This document shows positions 8,296 to 17,540 of a stretch of DNA of 64,000 nt, piece after piece; the first letter of the stretch is position 1, and the number at the start of each line of letters is the position of its first letter. Made by a program: the position numbers and the translations under genes. This DNA comes from Peptoniphilus faecalis (lineage in GTDB: Bacteria; Bacillota; Clostridia; Tissierellales; Peptoniphilaceae). The DNA is taken from positions 1 to 64,000 of the forward strand of contig NZ_JABDSR010000005.1 in NCBI RefSeq assembly GCF_012976305.1, written 5' to 3'. Under the pieces are notes generated by a model, which was given only the letters and a program-made list of their open reading frames with translations, had not been told where the DNA came from and made no database searches.

Positions 8296-8809
8296 TTTTT
8301 TCCTTATAAGTGTAGATATATGGCACATTTCTGTAATAATCGCCATAATTTAAACCATAACCAACTATAAAAATATCTTCAATTTCAAAACCAACATAAT
8401 CGGCACTTACATCTGCTTCTCGCCTTGAAGGCTTGTCTAAAAGCACGCAAGTTTTTAGTTTTTTTGGATTGTAAGTCAAAAGTTTTTCTTTCACTGCGTA
8501 AAGTGTGTTGCCAGTGTCTAAAATATCATCTACAACTAAAACATTTCTATTTTCAATATTTGTGCGTAAATCCGTTAAAAACCTCACTTCTCCACTAGAA
8601 CTTTCATTATGTCCATAACTTGAAGTTGTAAGAAAATCTATTTCAACTAATTTATCAATCTCTCTAACTAAATCTGCCGCAAAAATAAAGCTTCCTCTTA
8701 AAAGAGAAATGACAACGAAATCGTCATCGAAGTCAGCACTAATCTTTTTGCCAAGATTTTCTACTTTTTCTCTTATCTCATCGCGAGAAAATAATATTTG
8801 TCTTTCCAT
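8282..8809 (-). CDS. hpt: Hypoxanthine phosphoribosyltransferase
   Basis: 175 residues. The PRPP-binding loop is VLVVDDILDTGNTL, with the upstream flexible-loop region SSYGHNESSSGEV and the C-terminal FIVGYGLNYGDYYRNVPYI. It converts hypoxanthine or guanine plus PRPP to IMP or GMP in purine salvage. It heads the leftward operon hpt-CPBP-sirtuin-methyltransferase-hslO and is preceded by a -10 box at 8825-8830. The start has a good GGTGGAGG-type ribosome site. Confidence 0.95.
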   Translation of the reverse strand: MERQILFSRDEIREKVENLGKKISADFDDDFVVISLLRGSFIFAADLVREIDKLVEIDFLTTSSYGHNESSSGEVRFLTDLRTNIENRNVLVVDDILDTGNTLYAVKEKLLTYNPKKLKTCVLLDKPSRREADVSADYVGFEIEDIFIVGYGLNYGDYYRNVPYIYTYKEKNEEF

Positions 8810-8824
8810 AATTCCTCCACCTAC

Positions 8825-8830
8825 ATTATA
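8825..8830 (-). promoter_or_regulatory. -10 box of the hpt operon
   Basis: TATAAT on the minus strand, 16 bases before the hpt start codon region; no good -35 hexamer at 17 bp spacing was seen. It is divergent from the promoter of the 8907 gene. Confidence 0.5.
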
Positions 8831-8858
8831 TCAAAAAATGGCAAAAATTCATCTTTAA

Positions 8859-8888
8859 TTGCCATTATCACAAAACCTTTGGTATAAT
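8859..8888 (+). promoter_or_regulatory. Promoter of the DUF4364 gene
   Basis: TTGCCA (8859-8864), an 18-bp spacer and TATAAT (8883-8888), followed by GAGAAGGTG as ribosome-binding site. Confidence 0.65.
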
Positions 8889-8906
8889 TACAGAGAAGGT
8901 GATTTT

Positions 8907-9428
8907 ATGAAAAAAAGTTCTTTTGAACTTGCATTAAATAAATTATTAATTCTATACATAATAGATAACTTCAGCCACAAGTTAAAGGAAAATGATCTTA
9001 GCTATTTTGTATTAGATATTGAACTCTTTAATTACTTTTACTTTAAGCAGTATTTAAAGGAATTGGAATCAACGGGCTTAGTACTCTTTGATAGAGATAA
9101 GAAATATTATCTATCTGATGATGGTGTTAAAACGCTAGATATTTTTTACGAGAAAATCCCAGAGGAAAATATAAAGTTTTTAGATGAAAAAATGAAAAAA
9201 TATCGCCATGAATTGCTGCTTCAAAATTCCATTACATCAGAAATTTATGAGGAAAAGGGTACAGGATACACTCGTCTAAAAATTAAAGATGGTGAAATTG
9301 ATGTCTTGGATTTAAAAATCGAAGTATCCGATTTGTTAATGGCAAAAAAAATATCTGCAAACTTTAAAAAGAATGCAGAAAATATTTATTCTAAAATATT
9401 AAAATTATTGACAGAAGATAAGAATTAG
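8907..9428 (+). CDS. DUF4364-family protein (probable winged-helix regulator)
   Basis: 173 residues. The start MKKSSFELALNKLLILYIID is chosen because the promoter's TATAAT and the AAGGTG ribosome site both lie after the upstream in-frame ATG at 8859. The N-terminal ~75 residues look like a winged helix (YYLSDDGVKTLDIFYEKIP as the wing and linker), matching DUF4364 of clostridia. It is divergent from hpt and followed by its own weak terminator. The target is unknown. Confidence 0.8.
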   Translation: MKKSSFELALNKLLILYIIDNFSHKLKENDLSYFVLDIELFNYFYFKQYLKELESTGLVLFDRDKKYYLSDDGVKTLDIFYEKIPEENIKFLDEKMKKYRHELLLQNSITSEIYEEKGTGYTRLKIKDGEIDVLDLKIEVSDLLMAKKISANFKKNAENIYSKILKLLTEDKN

Positions 9429-9448
9429 AACCTCTGAGTTCTTTTTTA
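9427..9448 (+). terminator. Terminator of the DUF4364 gene
   Basis: Short hairpin AGAAC / GTTCT (9427-9431 and 9438-9442) overlapping the stop codon, followed by a run of Ts. Weak but well placed. Confidence 0.5.
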
Positions 9449-9454
9449 TTAAAT

Positions 9455-11530
9455 TTAAACTCTGTATTCCATCATATTTCTTCCAGCAATGGCAACCGTG
9501 GACGCATTGTGAAGAAAAGCTGAGTTTGTATTTGTCAAATGTCCTGCTACTCCAAGTGCAATTAGAGCTCCGTTAAAGGACACAATATGCCTGTAACTTC
9601 TATGGACTCTTTTTTCCAATTCCCTTGCAATTTTTATTACATCAATAAGTTCTTTTAGGGAGTCTGATTTTATTGATATATCTGCGATTTCCTTTGCAAT
9701 ATCTGCTCCTTCGTGCATTGAAATTCCCACGTCTGCAGATGAAAGTGCAATGGAATCATTAATTCCGTCACCAATCATGACAACTGTTCTTCCTCTTTCC
9801 TTTTCACTATCTACATAATTTTTTTTGTCCTCTGGCAAGACTTGAGCTTTATAATAATCAAGGTCTAGTTTTTCTGCAACAGCTCTTGCTGAATTTTCTG
9901 CATCTCCTGTTAACATTGCAATTCTTGTAAATCCAAGTTTTCTAAGAGAATCAATTGTATATTTCGCATCTTCACGAATTGGGTCGTCTATACAAATTAC
10001 TGCAATTAATTTTTCGTCAAAGGCGAGGTACAATAGGGAATAATCTTCTTTAAGTTCATCAATCTTATTTCTTTGCTCCTCATCAATTTTTATTTTCTCA
10101 TCTTCTAAAATAAAGTGAGCTGAACCAATTAGAGCCTCTTTATCTCCAATTTTTGATTTTATTCCATGTGCCACAATGTACTCGGGCTTTGAATGCATTT
10201 CTTCGTGGTTTAAATTTTTTTCCTTTGCAGCCTTTACCACGGCATTTGCTATTGAATGTGGAAAATGCTCTTCAAGGCAAGCTGCAATCCTCAAACATTC
10301 ATCTTTGTCATTGTCGTAAAATGCAATTACCTTTTCAACCTTTGGCTCTGACTTTGTGAGAGTTCCCGTCTTGTCAAAAATAATTGAATCCGCTTGGGCA
10401 AGTTTTTCTAAATATCTACCGCCCTTTACAAGAATTTCTCTTCCTGATGCAGATGAAATTGCCTTCATAGTTGCAATTGGTATTGTAAGTTTAAGTGCAC
10501 ATGAAAAATCTACCATCAAAAAGGATTTTGCTTTGATGAAATTTCTCGTTAACAAATAAGTTATTCCTGCTCCTAAAAAGGAGTATTTTACAATTGAGTC
10601 GGCTATGGACTCTGCTCTCTTTTCTGCAAGTGATTTGTTTTTTTCACTCTCTCCAATTAATTCAATTATGTGATTTATTCTCGACTCATCGTGTTTTTTA
10701 GTAGTTTTGACGAGAATTGCTCCTTCTTCTAAAACTGTACCTGCAAATACAGTTTTGCCTTCAGTTTTTTTCACAGCAAGGGATTCACCAGTAAGTGAGG
10801 ATTCATTTACCATTCCTAAACCCTTAATTATTTCACCGTCAACAGGTATTGTGGAACCCATATTCACTTCCACGACTTCAGAAATATTTACTTCTTCTAA
10901 TTTTTTTAAGTATTTTTTGTCGCCATCAACTACAAAAACTTTTTCTATATTTAGTTTTAGTGATTGAGCAAGATCTTCCTTTGATTTTTTTAAAGTGTAA
11001 TCTTCTAGCTCTTCGCCAAGTCCAAGTAGAAACATTATATTTCCTGCATCGTTAAATTCTCCATCAAGTATAGAAATTCCAATAGCTGTCGCATCTAAAA
11101 TTGCCACATCTAATTTTCTATTTTTTAGACTTCTCAATCCAGCTTTAATATAAGGTATCGCCCTTATTAAAATTCCAATTGGTCTAAGGGGCATTGGCAA
11201 AATATGTGCAAAGAAAATTCTTCTATACATTGCATCTCGAAGAATATGAAAAAGTTCTCTATCTTCTTGAGGCACAAAATCTACATCATCAATTTCAAAA
11301 TTTTTTAAATCTTCTAAATTGAGTTCTAAAATAAATTTTGCAATTTTCGGCAAATGTTTTTCTTCATAATTTACTATAATTGAATTTGCTAGAGGTGAAA
11401 TCTTACAAGATTTAACGCCAGATAGTCTTTCAATTTTGTATTTTAATTTATTTACATCGCAGTTTCTAAGTACGCCATCGTATAAAAAGCGACTCCTGCC
11501 TAGAGTTCGACTTACAATAGTTGCAAACAT
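9455..11530 (-). CDS. Heavy-metal-translocating P1B-type ATPase
   Basis: 691 residues. A degenerate N-terminal ferredoxin-like domain (residues 1-70, no CxxC metal motif) is followed by transmembrane helices, the actuator TGES loop (ESSLTGESLAVKK), the membrane metal site segment DFSCALKLTIP, the phosphorylation motif DKTGTLT, HSIANAVVKAA as the HP-type motif, and MIGDGINDSIAL. The SC-A-L-K pattern in place of CPC makes copper less likely; Mn, Zn or Co export is possible. It starts 1 bp after the stop of the small PacL-like gene, so the two are translationally coupled. The metal cannot be fixed from sequence alone. Confidence 0.92.
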   Translation of the reverse strand: MFATIVSRTLGRSRFLYDGVLRNCDVNKLKYKIERLSGVKSCKISPLANSIIVNYEEKHLPKIAKFILELNLEDLKNFEIDDVDFVPQEDRELFHILRDAMYRRIFFAHILPMPLRPIGILIRAIPYIKAGLRSLKNRKLDVAILDATAIGISILDGEFNDAGNIMFLLGLGEELEDYTLKKSKEDLAQSLKLNIEKVFVVDGDKKYLKKLEEVNISEVVEVNMGSTIPVDGEIIKGLGMVNESSLTGESLAVKKTEGKTVFAGTVLEEGAILVKTTKKHDESRINHIIELIGESEKNKSLAEKRAESIADSIVKYSFLGAGITYLLTRNFIKAKSFLMVDFSCALKLTIPIATMKAISSASGREILVKGGRYLEKLAQADSIIFDKTGTLTKSEPKVEKVIAFYDNDKDECLRIAACLEEHFPHSIANAVVKAAKEKNLNHEEMHSKPEYIVAHGIKSKIGDKEALIGSAHFILEDEKIKIDEEQRNKIDELKEDYSLLYLAFDEKLIAVICIDDPIREDAKYTIDSLRKLGFTRIAMLTGDAENSARAVAEKLDLDYYKAQVLPEDKKNYVDSEKERGRTVVMIGDGINDSIALSSADVGISMHEGADIAKEIADISIKSDSLKELIDVIKIARELEKRVHRSYRHIVSFNGALIALGVAGHLTNTNSAFLHNASTVAIAGRNMMEYRV

Positions 11531-11531
11531 A

Positions 11532-11837
11532 TTACTCTTCTACTTCAATTTCTTCTGAAGATTCTTCGCTTTCTTTGGCAACTTTTTCGATATCTAAGTT
11601 TGCTTTTCTTTCAGCTTCTTTTCTGTCGTCTTCAGCCTTTTTAACTTTTGCTTCAGCAACAATATCTTCAGTGGAAACTTTTACGCTTTCGACACCTTTG
11701 TCAATTCCCTCTTTAATTTTAAGCCCTTCAGCAACTGTTGTTACAGCAATTCTTTTTGCCGTTTTTGATGAAAGGATTTTTCCACCAATCGCTCCTGCAA
11801 CAAAACCTAAGCCTAAGTTAATTAATTTCTTTTTCAT
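11532..11837 (-). CDS. Small PacL-like / DUF6110 membrane protein paired with the P-type ATPase
   Basis: 101 residues: one N-terminal membrane segment (INLGLGFVAGAIGGKIL), a basic helix after it (SSKTAKRIAVTTVAEGLKIK), an amphipathic helix ending DIVAEAKVKKAEDD, and a very acidic tail rich in Glu (EESSEEIEVEE). The layout and the segment 'DIVAEAK' resemble the DUF6110 family of Firmicutes and, more distantly, the DUF1490 PacL proteins that are encoded with CtpC/CtpG/CtpV ATPases in mycobacteria and act as membrane scaffolds with a metal-binding tail. Here too the gene sits directly before the ATPase. The function is inferred from context. Confidence 0.75.
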   Translation of the reverse strand: MKKKLINLGLGFVAGAIGGKILSSKTAKRIAVTTVAEGLKIKEGIDKGVESVKVSTEDIVAEAKVKKAEDDRKEAERKANLDIEKVAKESEESSEEIEVEE

Positions 11838-11857
11838 AATAGCCTCCTATTTTTTAA

Positions 11858-11869
11858 GATAATATTATC
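11858..11869. promoter_or_regulatory. Perfect 12-bp palindrome upstream of the ATPase operon (candidate metal-regulator operator)
   Basis: GATAATATTATC lies about 20 bp before the start of the PacL-like gene and just before its AGGAGG site. The half-site TGATAAT resembles Fur-family half-sites, but the usual 1-bp spacer between halves is missing. Confidence 0.4.
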
Positions 11870-11930
11870 ATTTTTTATTTTTAATAATTAAAAATATTTC
11901 CGTTAATAAATTAATTTTTTTAATATGCAT

Positions 11931-11956
11931 AAAAAAACTGACTCGTTGAGCCAGTC
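11931..11956 (-). terminator. Terminator of the pst-pho operon
   Basis: Minus-strand hairpin with arms at 11948-11955 and 11937-11944 (8 bp, one wobble) and a 3-base loop, followed by seven Ts. It lies about 30 bp after the phoR stop. Confidence 0.85.
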
Positions 11957-11982
11957 TTTAGGAGTTATTAAAATTTATTACT

Positions 11983-13665
11983 TTACTTGTCTTCTATTCT
12001 ATCTTTTTTTAAAATTACTTTAAATTGAGTTCCAATTCCAAGTTTTGAACTTATCTCCAGCTTTCCGTCAATAGATTGCAAAACATGCTTTACTATAGAA
12101 AGTCCAAGACCTGTCCCGCCAATTTTTCTAGATCTCGATTTATCTACTCGATAAAATCTTTCAAAAATTCTCGCTAGATCCTTTGAGGGAATGCCTATGC
12201 CTGTGTCTGTAATAAAAATTTCTTGATTTTTTTCATCTTCAGTGATTTTTATGTCAAGCTTTCCGCCATCTTTATTGTATTTTAATCCATTGTTTATAAT
12301 GTTTGCAAAGAGTTCCCACATCATAGTTTTGTTTTCAAATACAAGTCCATTACCTTCTAAGGTAACTGCAATATTTTTCTCGTCAATTAAATTTCTTTGA
12401 GCTCTTAAAATATCTCTTATAAGTTCCTTCAAATTCAGCTCTTCTCTAGAAAAGGTTTCAGCATTTTCAATCCCAGAAATTTTCATAATATCTTCGATTA
12501 AATTTAAAAGTCTCTTTGAATCGTCATAAATTAATTTATAAAACTCTTCCTTGTTGTCTTCATCTACCATCCCATTTACTAGGAGTTCTGAAAAACCGCA
12601 TATTGACGTAAGAGGTGTCTTCAGCTCGTGACTTACATTAGATGAAAACTCTTCTCTTAATCTCAATGCTCTAATTTCTTCAGTTTCATCGATAAATAAA
12701 ATTACCACGCCTCTAACTTTTTTATCTTCAAACACTGGATTTACATAAAATTTAAATTCTCTGTCTCCAATGTTAGTAACAGATTCGACACTAGAACCCA
12801 TCAAGGCATCGTCTATTAGTTTTAATAGATCTACATCTCTTATTAAATTTAAAATATTTTCTCCAATAAGTTTTCTTTTTGAATTAAAAAGTTCCCTTGC
12901 AGAATTGTTTACAGAAAGCAAATTTTTGTTTTCATCTATTATAATAAGTGATTCCTTCATATTTTTTAAAATAGTTTCAATGGTATCCCTTTCTCGACTA
13001 ATCTCCTTGAAATTCTCCTTTATAGTCTTGTTTTGTTTATTAATTTTTTGAATAAAGGGACTTATTTCTGGAAATTTATATGTGTCAATTGTAAGTAAAT
13101 CTTCATTTAAATTATTTAAAGGTTCAAATGTTTTTTTTGTAAGTCTGCCTGAAACTACTACTGCAACCCCAAATACAAAAAGTGACATTAAAATATCTAC
13201 GGGAAGAACTTTTGTAAAGGTGCCAAGGAGATTTTCCATCTCTCTTGACACTCTTAAAATACTTCCATCTTCAAGTTTTAAACTTACATAATAGAGATCC
13301 TTGGAAAGGGTAGTTGAAAATCTTTCAATTTGTGCAAAGCCGTCTCTTTGCGCCTTAATAACTTCTGGTCTATCCTTATGTGTAGGAAGAAACTTTGCAT
13401 TTTCAACTGAATCATAAATTACATTTCCATCATCTTTTATTAAAGTAATTCTAAAATCTCTTTTCTTTTTAGCCACATCCTCTAGATAGTTTTGGTCATC
13501 ATCAATTTTATTTAAAGTTTCGCCCATAGTGATGACTATATTTGAAAGGTCTTTGTTTGATCTGTCTACATAGACAGAATAATAGATGAACATGGATGTA
13601 ATAGTTGAGAGAAAAAGCGTAAGAAGTGATATGCCAAGTAAATATCTAAAAAACCTATTTTTCAT
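11983..13665 (-). CDS. phoR: Sensor histidine kinase of the phosphate operon (PhoR-type)
   Basis: 560 residues. Two membrane segments (residues ~8-30 and ~150-172) bracket an extracellular sensor domain; then a linker coil, a PAS domain (~residues 232-320), HisKA with SHELKTPLTSICGF (phospho-His), and an HATPase with N, G1 (DTGIGIP), F and G2 (GGTGLGLSIV) boxes. It starts 1 bp after the response-regulator stop and is the last gene of pstSCAB-phoU-phoP-phoR. Family resemblance to WalK is strong, but the operon defines it as the phosphate kinase. Confidence 0.9.
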   Translation of the reverse strand: MKNRFFRYLLGISLLTLFLSTITSMFIYYSVYVDRSNKDLSNIVITMGETLNKIDDDQNYLEDVAKKKRDFRITLIKDDGNVIYDSVENAKFLPTHKDRPEVIKAQRDGFAQIERFSTTLSKDLYYVSLKLEDGSILRVSREMENLLGTFTKVLPVDILMSLFVFGVAVVVSGRLTKKTFEPLNNLNEDLLTIDTYKFPEISPFIQKINKQNKTIKENFKEISRERDTIETILKNMKESLIIIDENKNLLSVNNSARELFNSKRKLIGENILNLIRDVDLLKLIDDALMGSSVESVTNIGDREFKFYVNPVFEDKKVRGVVILFIDETEEIRALRLREEFSSNVSHELKTPLTSICGFSELLVNGMVDEDNKEEFYKLIYDDSKRLLNLIEDIMKISGIENAETFSREELNLKELIRDILRAQRNLIDEKNIAVTLEGNGLVFENKTMMWELFANIINNGLKYNKDGGKLDIKITEDEKNQEIFITDTGIGIPSKDLARIFERFYRVDKSRSRKIGGTGLGLSIVKHVLQSIDGKLEISSKLGIGTQFKVILKKDRIEDK

Positions 13666-13666
13666 T

Positions 13667-14347
13667 TCAATCCTTCGTTGAAAGCATATAGCCCACGCCT
13701 CTAATGGTCTTTATATAATTTCTTTTTTCTTGTAATTTGTCACGAAGAAGTTTTATATGCATATCCACAGTTCTCGTTTCGCCTTCATAATCATAACCCC
13801 AAATGTAAGTTAAAAGTTTTTCACGAGAGATGACTATCTCTTTATTTAAAATCAAATATTTTAAAAGTTCGTATTCTTTAAAAGTAAAGTCCACTTGCTC
13901 GCCATCAATTGTAACAGTTCTCTTTAAATTATTCATTACAATGCCACTAAATTCTAAAATATTTTTATCTTTTTCAGAAGTGCTGGCACGTCTAGCTATA
14001 GCACCAACTCTAGATAAAAGTTCCATTACAGAAAAAGGCTTTTTAATATAATCGTCGGCACCACCATCTAGGGCTGAGATAATATCATACTCAGAAGTTT
14101 TTGCTGTGATCATCATGACCCAAATATTTTTAGTGTCCTCTTTTTCCCTTAACTTAGTTAAAATTTCTGTACCATCAATGTCTGGAAGCATTATATCAAG
14201 AAGCACAATATCAGGCTTTTTTTCACTCAGCTTTTCGAAAAAATCATTGCCATTTTCAAAACAGTATACATCGTAGCCCTTGCTCCTCAATGAATATTCA
14301 ATTAATTTTAAAATCGATGTGTCATCTTCTACTACATAAATTAACAT
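13667..14347 (-). CDS. phoP: OmpR-family response regulator of the phosphate operon (PhoP/PhoB-type)
   Basis: 226 residues. A receiver domain with DIVLLDIMLPDIDG (phospho-Asp near residue 51), a conserved TAKTSEYD and DDYIKKPF, then a winged-helix output domain (VDFTFKEYELLKYLILN, SREKLLTYIWGYD, TVDMHIKLLRDKL). It would bind the 11-bp-spaced repeats upstream of pstS. It lies 4 bp after phoU and 1 bp before phoR. Confidence 0.92.
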   Translation of the reverse strand: MLIYVVEDDTSILKLIEYSLRSKGYDVYCFENGNDFFEKLSEKKPDIVLLDIMLPDIDGTEILTKLREKEDTKNIWVMMITAKTSEYDIISALDGGADDYIKKPFSVMELLSRVGAIARRASTSEKDKNILEFSGIVMNNLKRTVTIDGEQVDFTFKEYELLKYLILNKEIVISREKLLTYIWGYDYEGETRTVDMHIKLLRDKLQEKRNYIKTIRGVGYMLSTKD

Positions 14348-14351
14348 TAAA

Positions 14352-14981
14352 TCATCCTTTTATAGAAAATATTACCCACTTGGCAATATTTACAGCGTGA
14401 TCTGATATCCTCTCTAGGTATTTTGCAATCATTATAATATCAATTGCAGCTGCAGGATCAAAATCTGATTTAATTATATCAATTAATTCGTCTCTTATCA
14501 TCACAAAATAATTATCTACAACATCATCTTCATCGTCAATTTTATTTGCAGAATCAATATCCATATTTACAAAGGAATCTATGGACTTATTTAAAAGTGC
14601 AATAGTCGCTTCTGCCATTTGCTTTACTAGAGGAAATTTATTTGAAGCGTAGTCATCGGGCAACATCATGCAAATTTCTGCAATATCCCTAGCATTATCG
14701 CCAATTCTTTCCATATCGGTAATCATTTTTAAGGCAGCAGATACTCTTCTTAGATCACTTGCTGCTGGTTGTTGTTCAACGAAAATTTTTAAACATTGCT
14801 TTTGAATAATACCTTCGTATACATCAGTTCTTTCTTCATAATTTGAAACTTCCATTGCAATAGCTTCGTCCTTATCATCTAATAATGAAATTGACTTTTT
14901 AATTGCAGTTTCATTTAGCATTGCCATTTCTAGAAGTAAATTATTTAAATGTCTTAACTCTTCATCAAATTTCTTTCTCAT
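14352..14981 (-). CDS. phoU: Phosphate uptake regulator PhoU
   Basis: 209 residues, all-helical with the two PhoU repeats; the E/DxxxD metal-cluster motifs appear as DMERIGDNARDIAE and LERISDHAVNIAKW. It links the Pst transporter to PhoR and lowers signalling when phosphate is plentiful. Its start touches the pstB stop. Confidence 0.95.
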   Translation of the reverse strand: MRKKFDEELRHLNNLLLEMAMLNETAIKKSISLLDDKDEAIAMEVSNYEERTDVYEGIIQKQCLKIFVEQQPAASDLRRVSAALKMITDMERIGDNARDIAEICMMLPDDYASNKFPLVKQMAEATIALLNKSIDSFVNMDIDSANKIDDEDDVVDNYFVMIRDELIDIIKSDFDPAAAIDIIMIAKYLERISDHAVNIAKWVIFSIKG

Positions 14982-15736
14982 TAGCCGAACCTTCCTGTTA
15001 CATATAATTCTGTTTTTTCTTCCCTTGGATTTGTAAATATGTCAATTGTGTTTCCATATTCGACAATTATTCCTTGAAGGAAAAATGCCGTCTTGTCAGA
15101 AATTCTTGAAGCTTGTTGCATATTGTGAGTAACTATAACTATTGTATACTGCTCCTTTAATTCTTGTGCTAAATCTTCAATTTTTCCTGTAGAAATTGGG
15201 TCAAGAGCAGATGTTGGTTCGTCCATCAAAATTACTTCAGGATTTACTGCAATTGCTCTTGCAATACAAAGTCTTTGTTGTTGCCCACCAGAAATTGAAA
15301 GTGCAGACTTTTTTAAATCGTCCTTTACTTCATCCCAAATTGCTGCTTGTTTAAGCGATGACTCCACAATTTCATCTAATTCAGCTTTGTTTTTTATACC
15401 ATGAGTCTTTGGACCATAGGCAATATTTTCATAAATACTCATTGGAAAGGGATTGGGCTGTTGAAATACCATTCCTACTCTTTTTCTAAGTTTATTTACA
15501 TCGTAATTTTTGGCATAAATATCTTCACCATCAAGAGTTATATCTCCATCTATTCTACAACCTACTACTAGATCATTCATTCTATTTAAACATTTTAGTA
15601 GTGTTGACTTACCACAGCCAGAAGGTCCAATAAATGATAAAATTTCATTTTCCCTTATGTCTAAATTTATATTGTGAAGTGCTTTAAAATCCCCATAGTA
15701 TAAATCGAGATCCTTGACATTCATCTTTGATTGCAT
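14981..15736 (-). CDS. pstB: Phosphate ABC transporter ATP-binding protein
   Basis: 251 residues. Walker [11 protein letters not shown]-loop [20 protein letters not shown] (PstB-specific), signature [18 protein letters not shown], Walker [14 protein letters not shown] and switch His THNMQQA. It energises phosphate import by PstA/PstC. It overlaps pstA by 1 bp and phoU by 1 bp. Confidence 0.97.
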   Translation of the reverse strand: MQSKMNVKDLDLYYGDFKALHNINLDIRENEILSFIGPSGCGKSTLLKCLNRMNDLVVGCRIDGDITLDGEDIYAKNYDVNKLRKRVGMVFQQPNPFPMSIYENIAYGPKTHGIKNKAELDEIVESSLKQAAIWDEVKDDLKKSALSISGGQQQRLCIARAIAVNPEVILMDEPTSALDPISTGKIEDLAQELKEQYTIVIVTHNMQQASRISDKTAFFLQGIIVEYGNTIDIFTNPREEKTELYVTGRFG

Positions 15737-16617
15737 TATTCTACCTCCTTTAGTTTGTCTGCAAGCTTAGTAGAAGACCAGTTGATTAAAAGAACAAGTA
15801 GCAAAAGCACCATTCCTGTTGCATAAGCCTCCCCAACATGCTTACCTTCAGACGAAAGCACATACATGTGTAGAGCTAGTGTCCTTGAAGATGATTTAAG
15901 TGATGATGGAAGTGATGTTGCTGTACCTAACGTGTACATAAGCGCAGCTGTTTCACCAACTACACGTCCAATTGATAAAATTATTCCCGATAAAATTCCT
16001 GGAATGGCAACTGGCAGCACAACTTTAAAAATTGTTCTAAGTTTACCTGCTCCAAGTGCAAAGGAGCCTTGTCTAATTGATGGATGAACTGATTTTAGTG
16101 CCTCTTCCGTAGCTCTCATTATAATCGGAAGGATCATAATAGATACTGTCAATACACCAGAAATTACTGAAAAACCCATCTTTAACTTTAATCCAAAGAA
16201 TAGCATTCCAAACAATCCATATACAATTGATGGAATACCTGCAAGAGTTTCCGTTGCAAGCCTAATAGCCTTAACAAGTTTGTTTTCAACATCTGTGTAT
16301 TCAACTAAAAATATTGCAGTAAAAATTCCAATTGGTGATGCAAATAATATTGCAAGAACAACTGTAAGAAGTGTTGTAATAATCGCAGGTCCCATTGATA
16401 CATTTTCTGAAGTGTAATTTAGTGAAAGCATATCTGGTCTAAAAGAAAATGCTCCTTTAAAAACTACAAAAGCAACTATGAAAACTAAAACCGCAAAAGT
16501 CATTCCTGAAAATAACCTAGTAGTTATCCTGTAAAAAGATAAGCCCTTTATGAAGTGAAGTCCAAAAACTAGAGCGACAAAAAATAATAATATGCCTACT
16601 GTAATATATTTAACCAT
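15736..16617 (-). CDS. pstA: Phosphate ABC transporter permease PstA
   Basis: 293 residues with six membrane segments. The cytoplasmic EAA loop is [20 protein letters not shown] and the PstA-typical [15 protein letters not shown] follows. It overlaps pstC by 8 bp and pstB by 1 bp. Confidence 0.95.
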   Translation of the reverse strand: MVKYITVGILLFFVALVFGLHFIKGLSFYRITTRLFSGMTFAVLVFIVAFVVFKGAFSFRPDMLSLNYTSENVSMGPAIITTLLTVVLAILFASPIGIFTAIFLVEYTDVENKLVKAIRLATETLAGIPSIVYGLFGMLFFGLKLKMGFSVISGVLTVSIMILPIIMRATEEALKSVHPSIRQGSFALGAGKLRTIFKVVLPVAIPGILSGIILSIGRVVGETAALMYTLGTATSLPSSLKSSSRTLALHMYVLSSEGKHVGEAYATGMVLLLLVLLINWSSTKLADKLKEVE

Positions 16618-17527
16618 TGTTTTCGCTCCTACTCTTTACTATAAAAAATACAATATTTATAATTAAAATAAAAATAAATAGCACAGCTGCAGTTGCTATA
16701 AGAGCTTGTCTGTGTTCTCCAGCCGCATAAGCCATCTCAAGTACTATATTAGTCGTCATGGTCCTAATTCCCTTTAGAGGATTTAAAGTCAACCTAGTTT
16801 GATTTCCTGCTACTAATATTACTGCCATTGTCTCACCAATTGCACGACCCACGCCTAAAATTATTCCAGCAAAAATACCAGATTTTGCGGCAGGTATCAT
16901 TACCCTAGTAATAGTTTCATCGTGAGTTGCGCCAAGAGAAAGAGAGCCTTGATAAAAAGATTGAGGAACAGTTCTAAGAGATGCCTCTGCCATAGAGATT
17001 ATTGTTGGCAAAACCATAATCAAAAGTAATATTGATGCAGATAACATATTCATACCTGTACCACCAAAAATAGATCTATTAATTGGCACTATAACTGTCA
17101 AGGCAAAAAAACCATATACAATTGAAGGTATGCCTGTCATTAAGTTTAGTGCAGGTTTTAAAATTCTATAAATATTTTTCGGACAATCAAATGCCAAATA
17201 GCAAGCTACCATAATTGAAACTGGAACTGCTGCAATACACGATAATGCAGTGATCATTATAGAACCAATTATCATAGGTAGAATTCCATAACTTGGCGGT
17301 ACATTCATTGGCGTCCAACTATCGTTTAAGATAAATTTTCTTACTCCAATTTTTCCAATAAAACCAAAAGAATCTTTGAAGATAAATATACATATCAATA
17401 GCAAAAAGAAAATTGACAGTACAGAACAAACTAGGAAGAAGTGTTTAAATACCTCTTCCTTAGTGAATGTTTTTCTTTGGTTTTCTTTATGGAGTACCTT
17501 TTTATTAGTATCTTCCATTTTATTCAT
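16610..17527 (-). CDS. pstC: Phosphate ABC transporter permease PstC
   Basis: 305 residues with six membrane segments; EAA loop EASLRTVPQSFYQGSLSLGA and the conserved VGRAIGETMAVILVAGN. Two starts are possible: ATG at 17527 (taken here) or ATG at 17518, which is better spaced from GGGA. It begins 13 bp after the pstS stop and overlaps pstA by 8 bp. Confidence 0.95.
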   Translation of the reverse strand: MNKMEDTNKKVLHKENQRKTFTKEEVFKHFFLVCSVLSIFFLLLICIFIFKDSFGFIGKIGVRKFILNDSWTPMNVPPSYGILPMIIGSIMITALSCIAAVPVSIMVACYLAFDCPKNIYRILKPALNLMTGIPSIVYGFFALTVIVPINRSIFGGTGMNMLSASILLLIMVLPTIISMAEASLRTVPQSFYQGSLSLGATHDETITRVMIPAAKSGIFAGIILGVGRAIGETMAVILVAGNQTRLTLNPLKGIRTMTTNIVLEMAYAAGEHRQALIATAAVLFIFILIINIVFFIVKSRSENNG

Positions 17528-17540
17528 TCCCTGTACCTAA

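Noticed and set aside
11521-11862. Plus-strand 113-codon Ser-rich frame opposite the PacL-like gene
   Set aside because: Mirror of the Lys/Glu-rich minus gene; no ribosome site and no recognisable protein.
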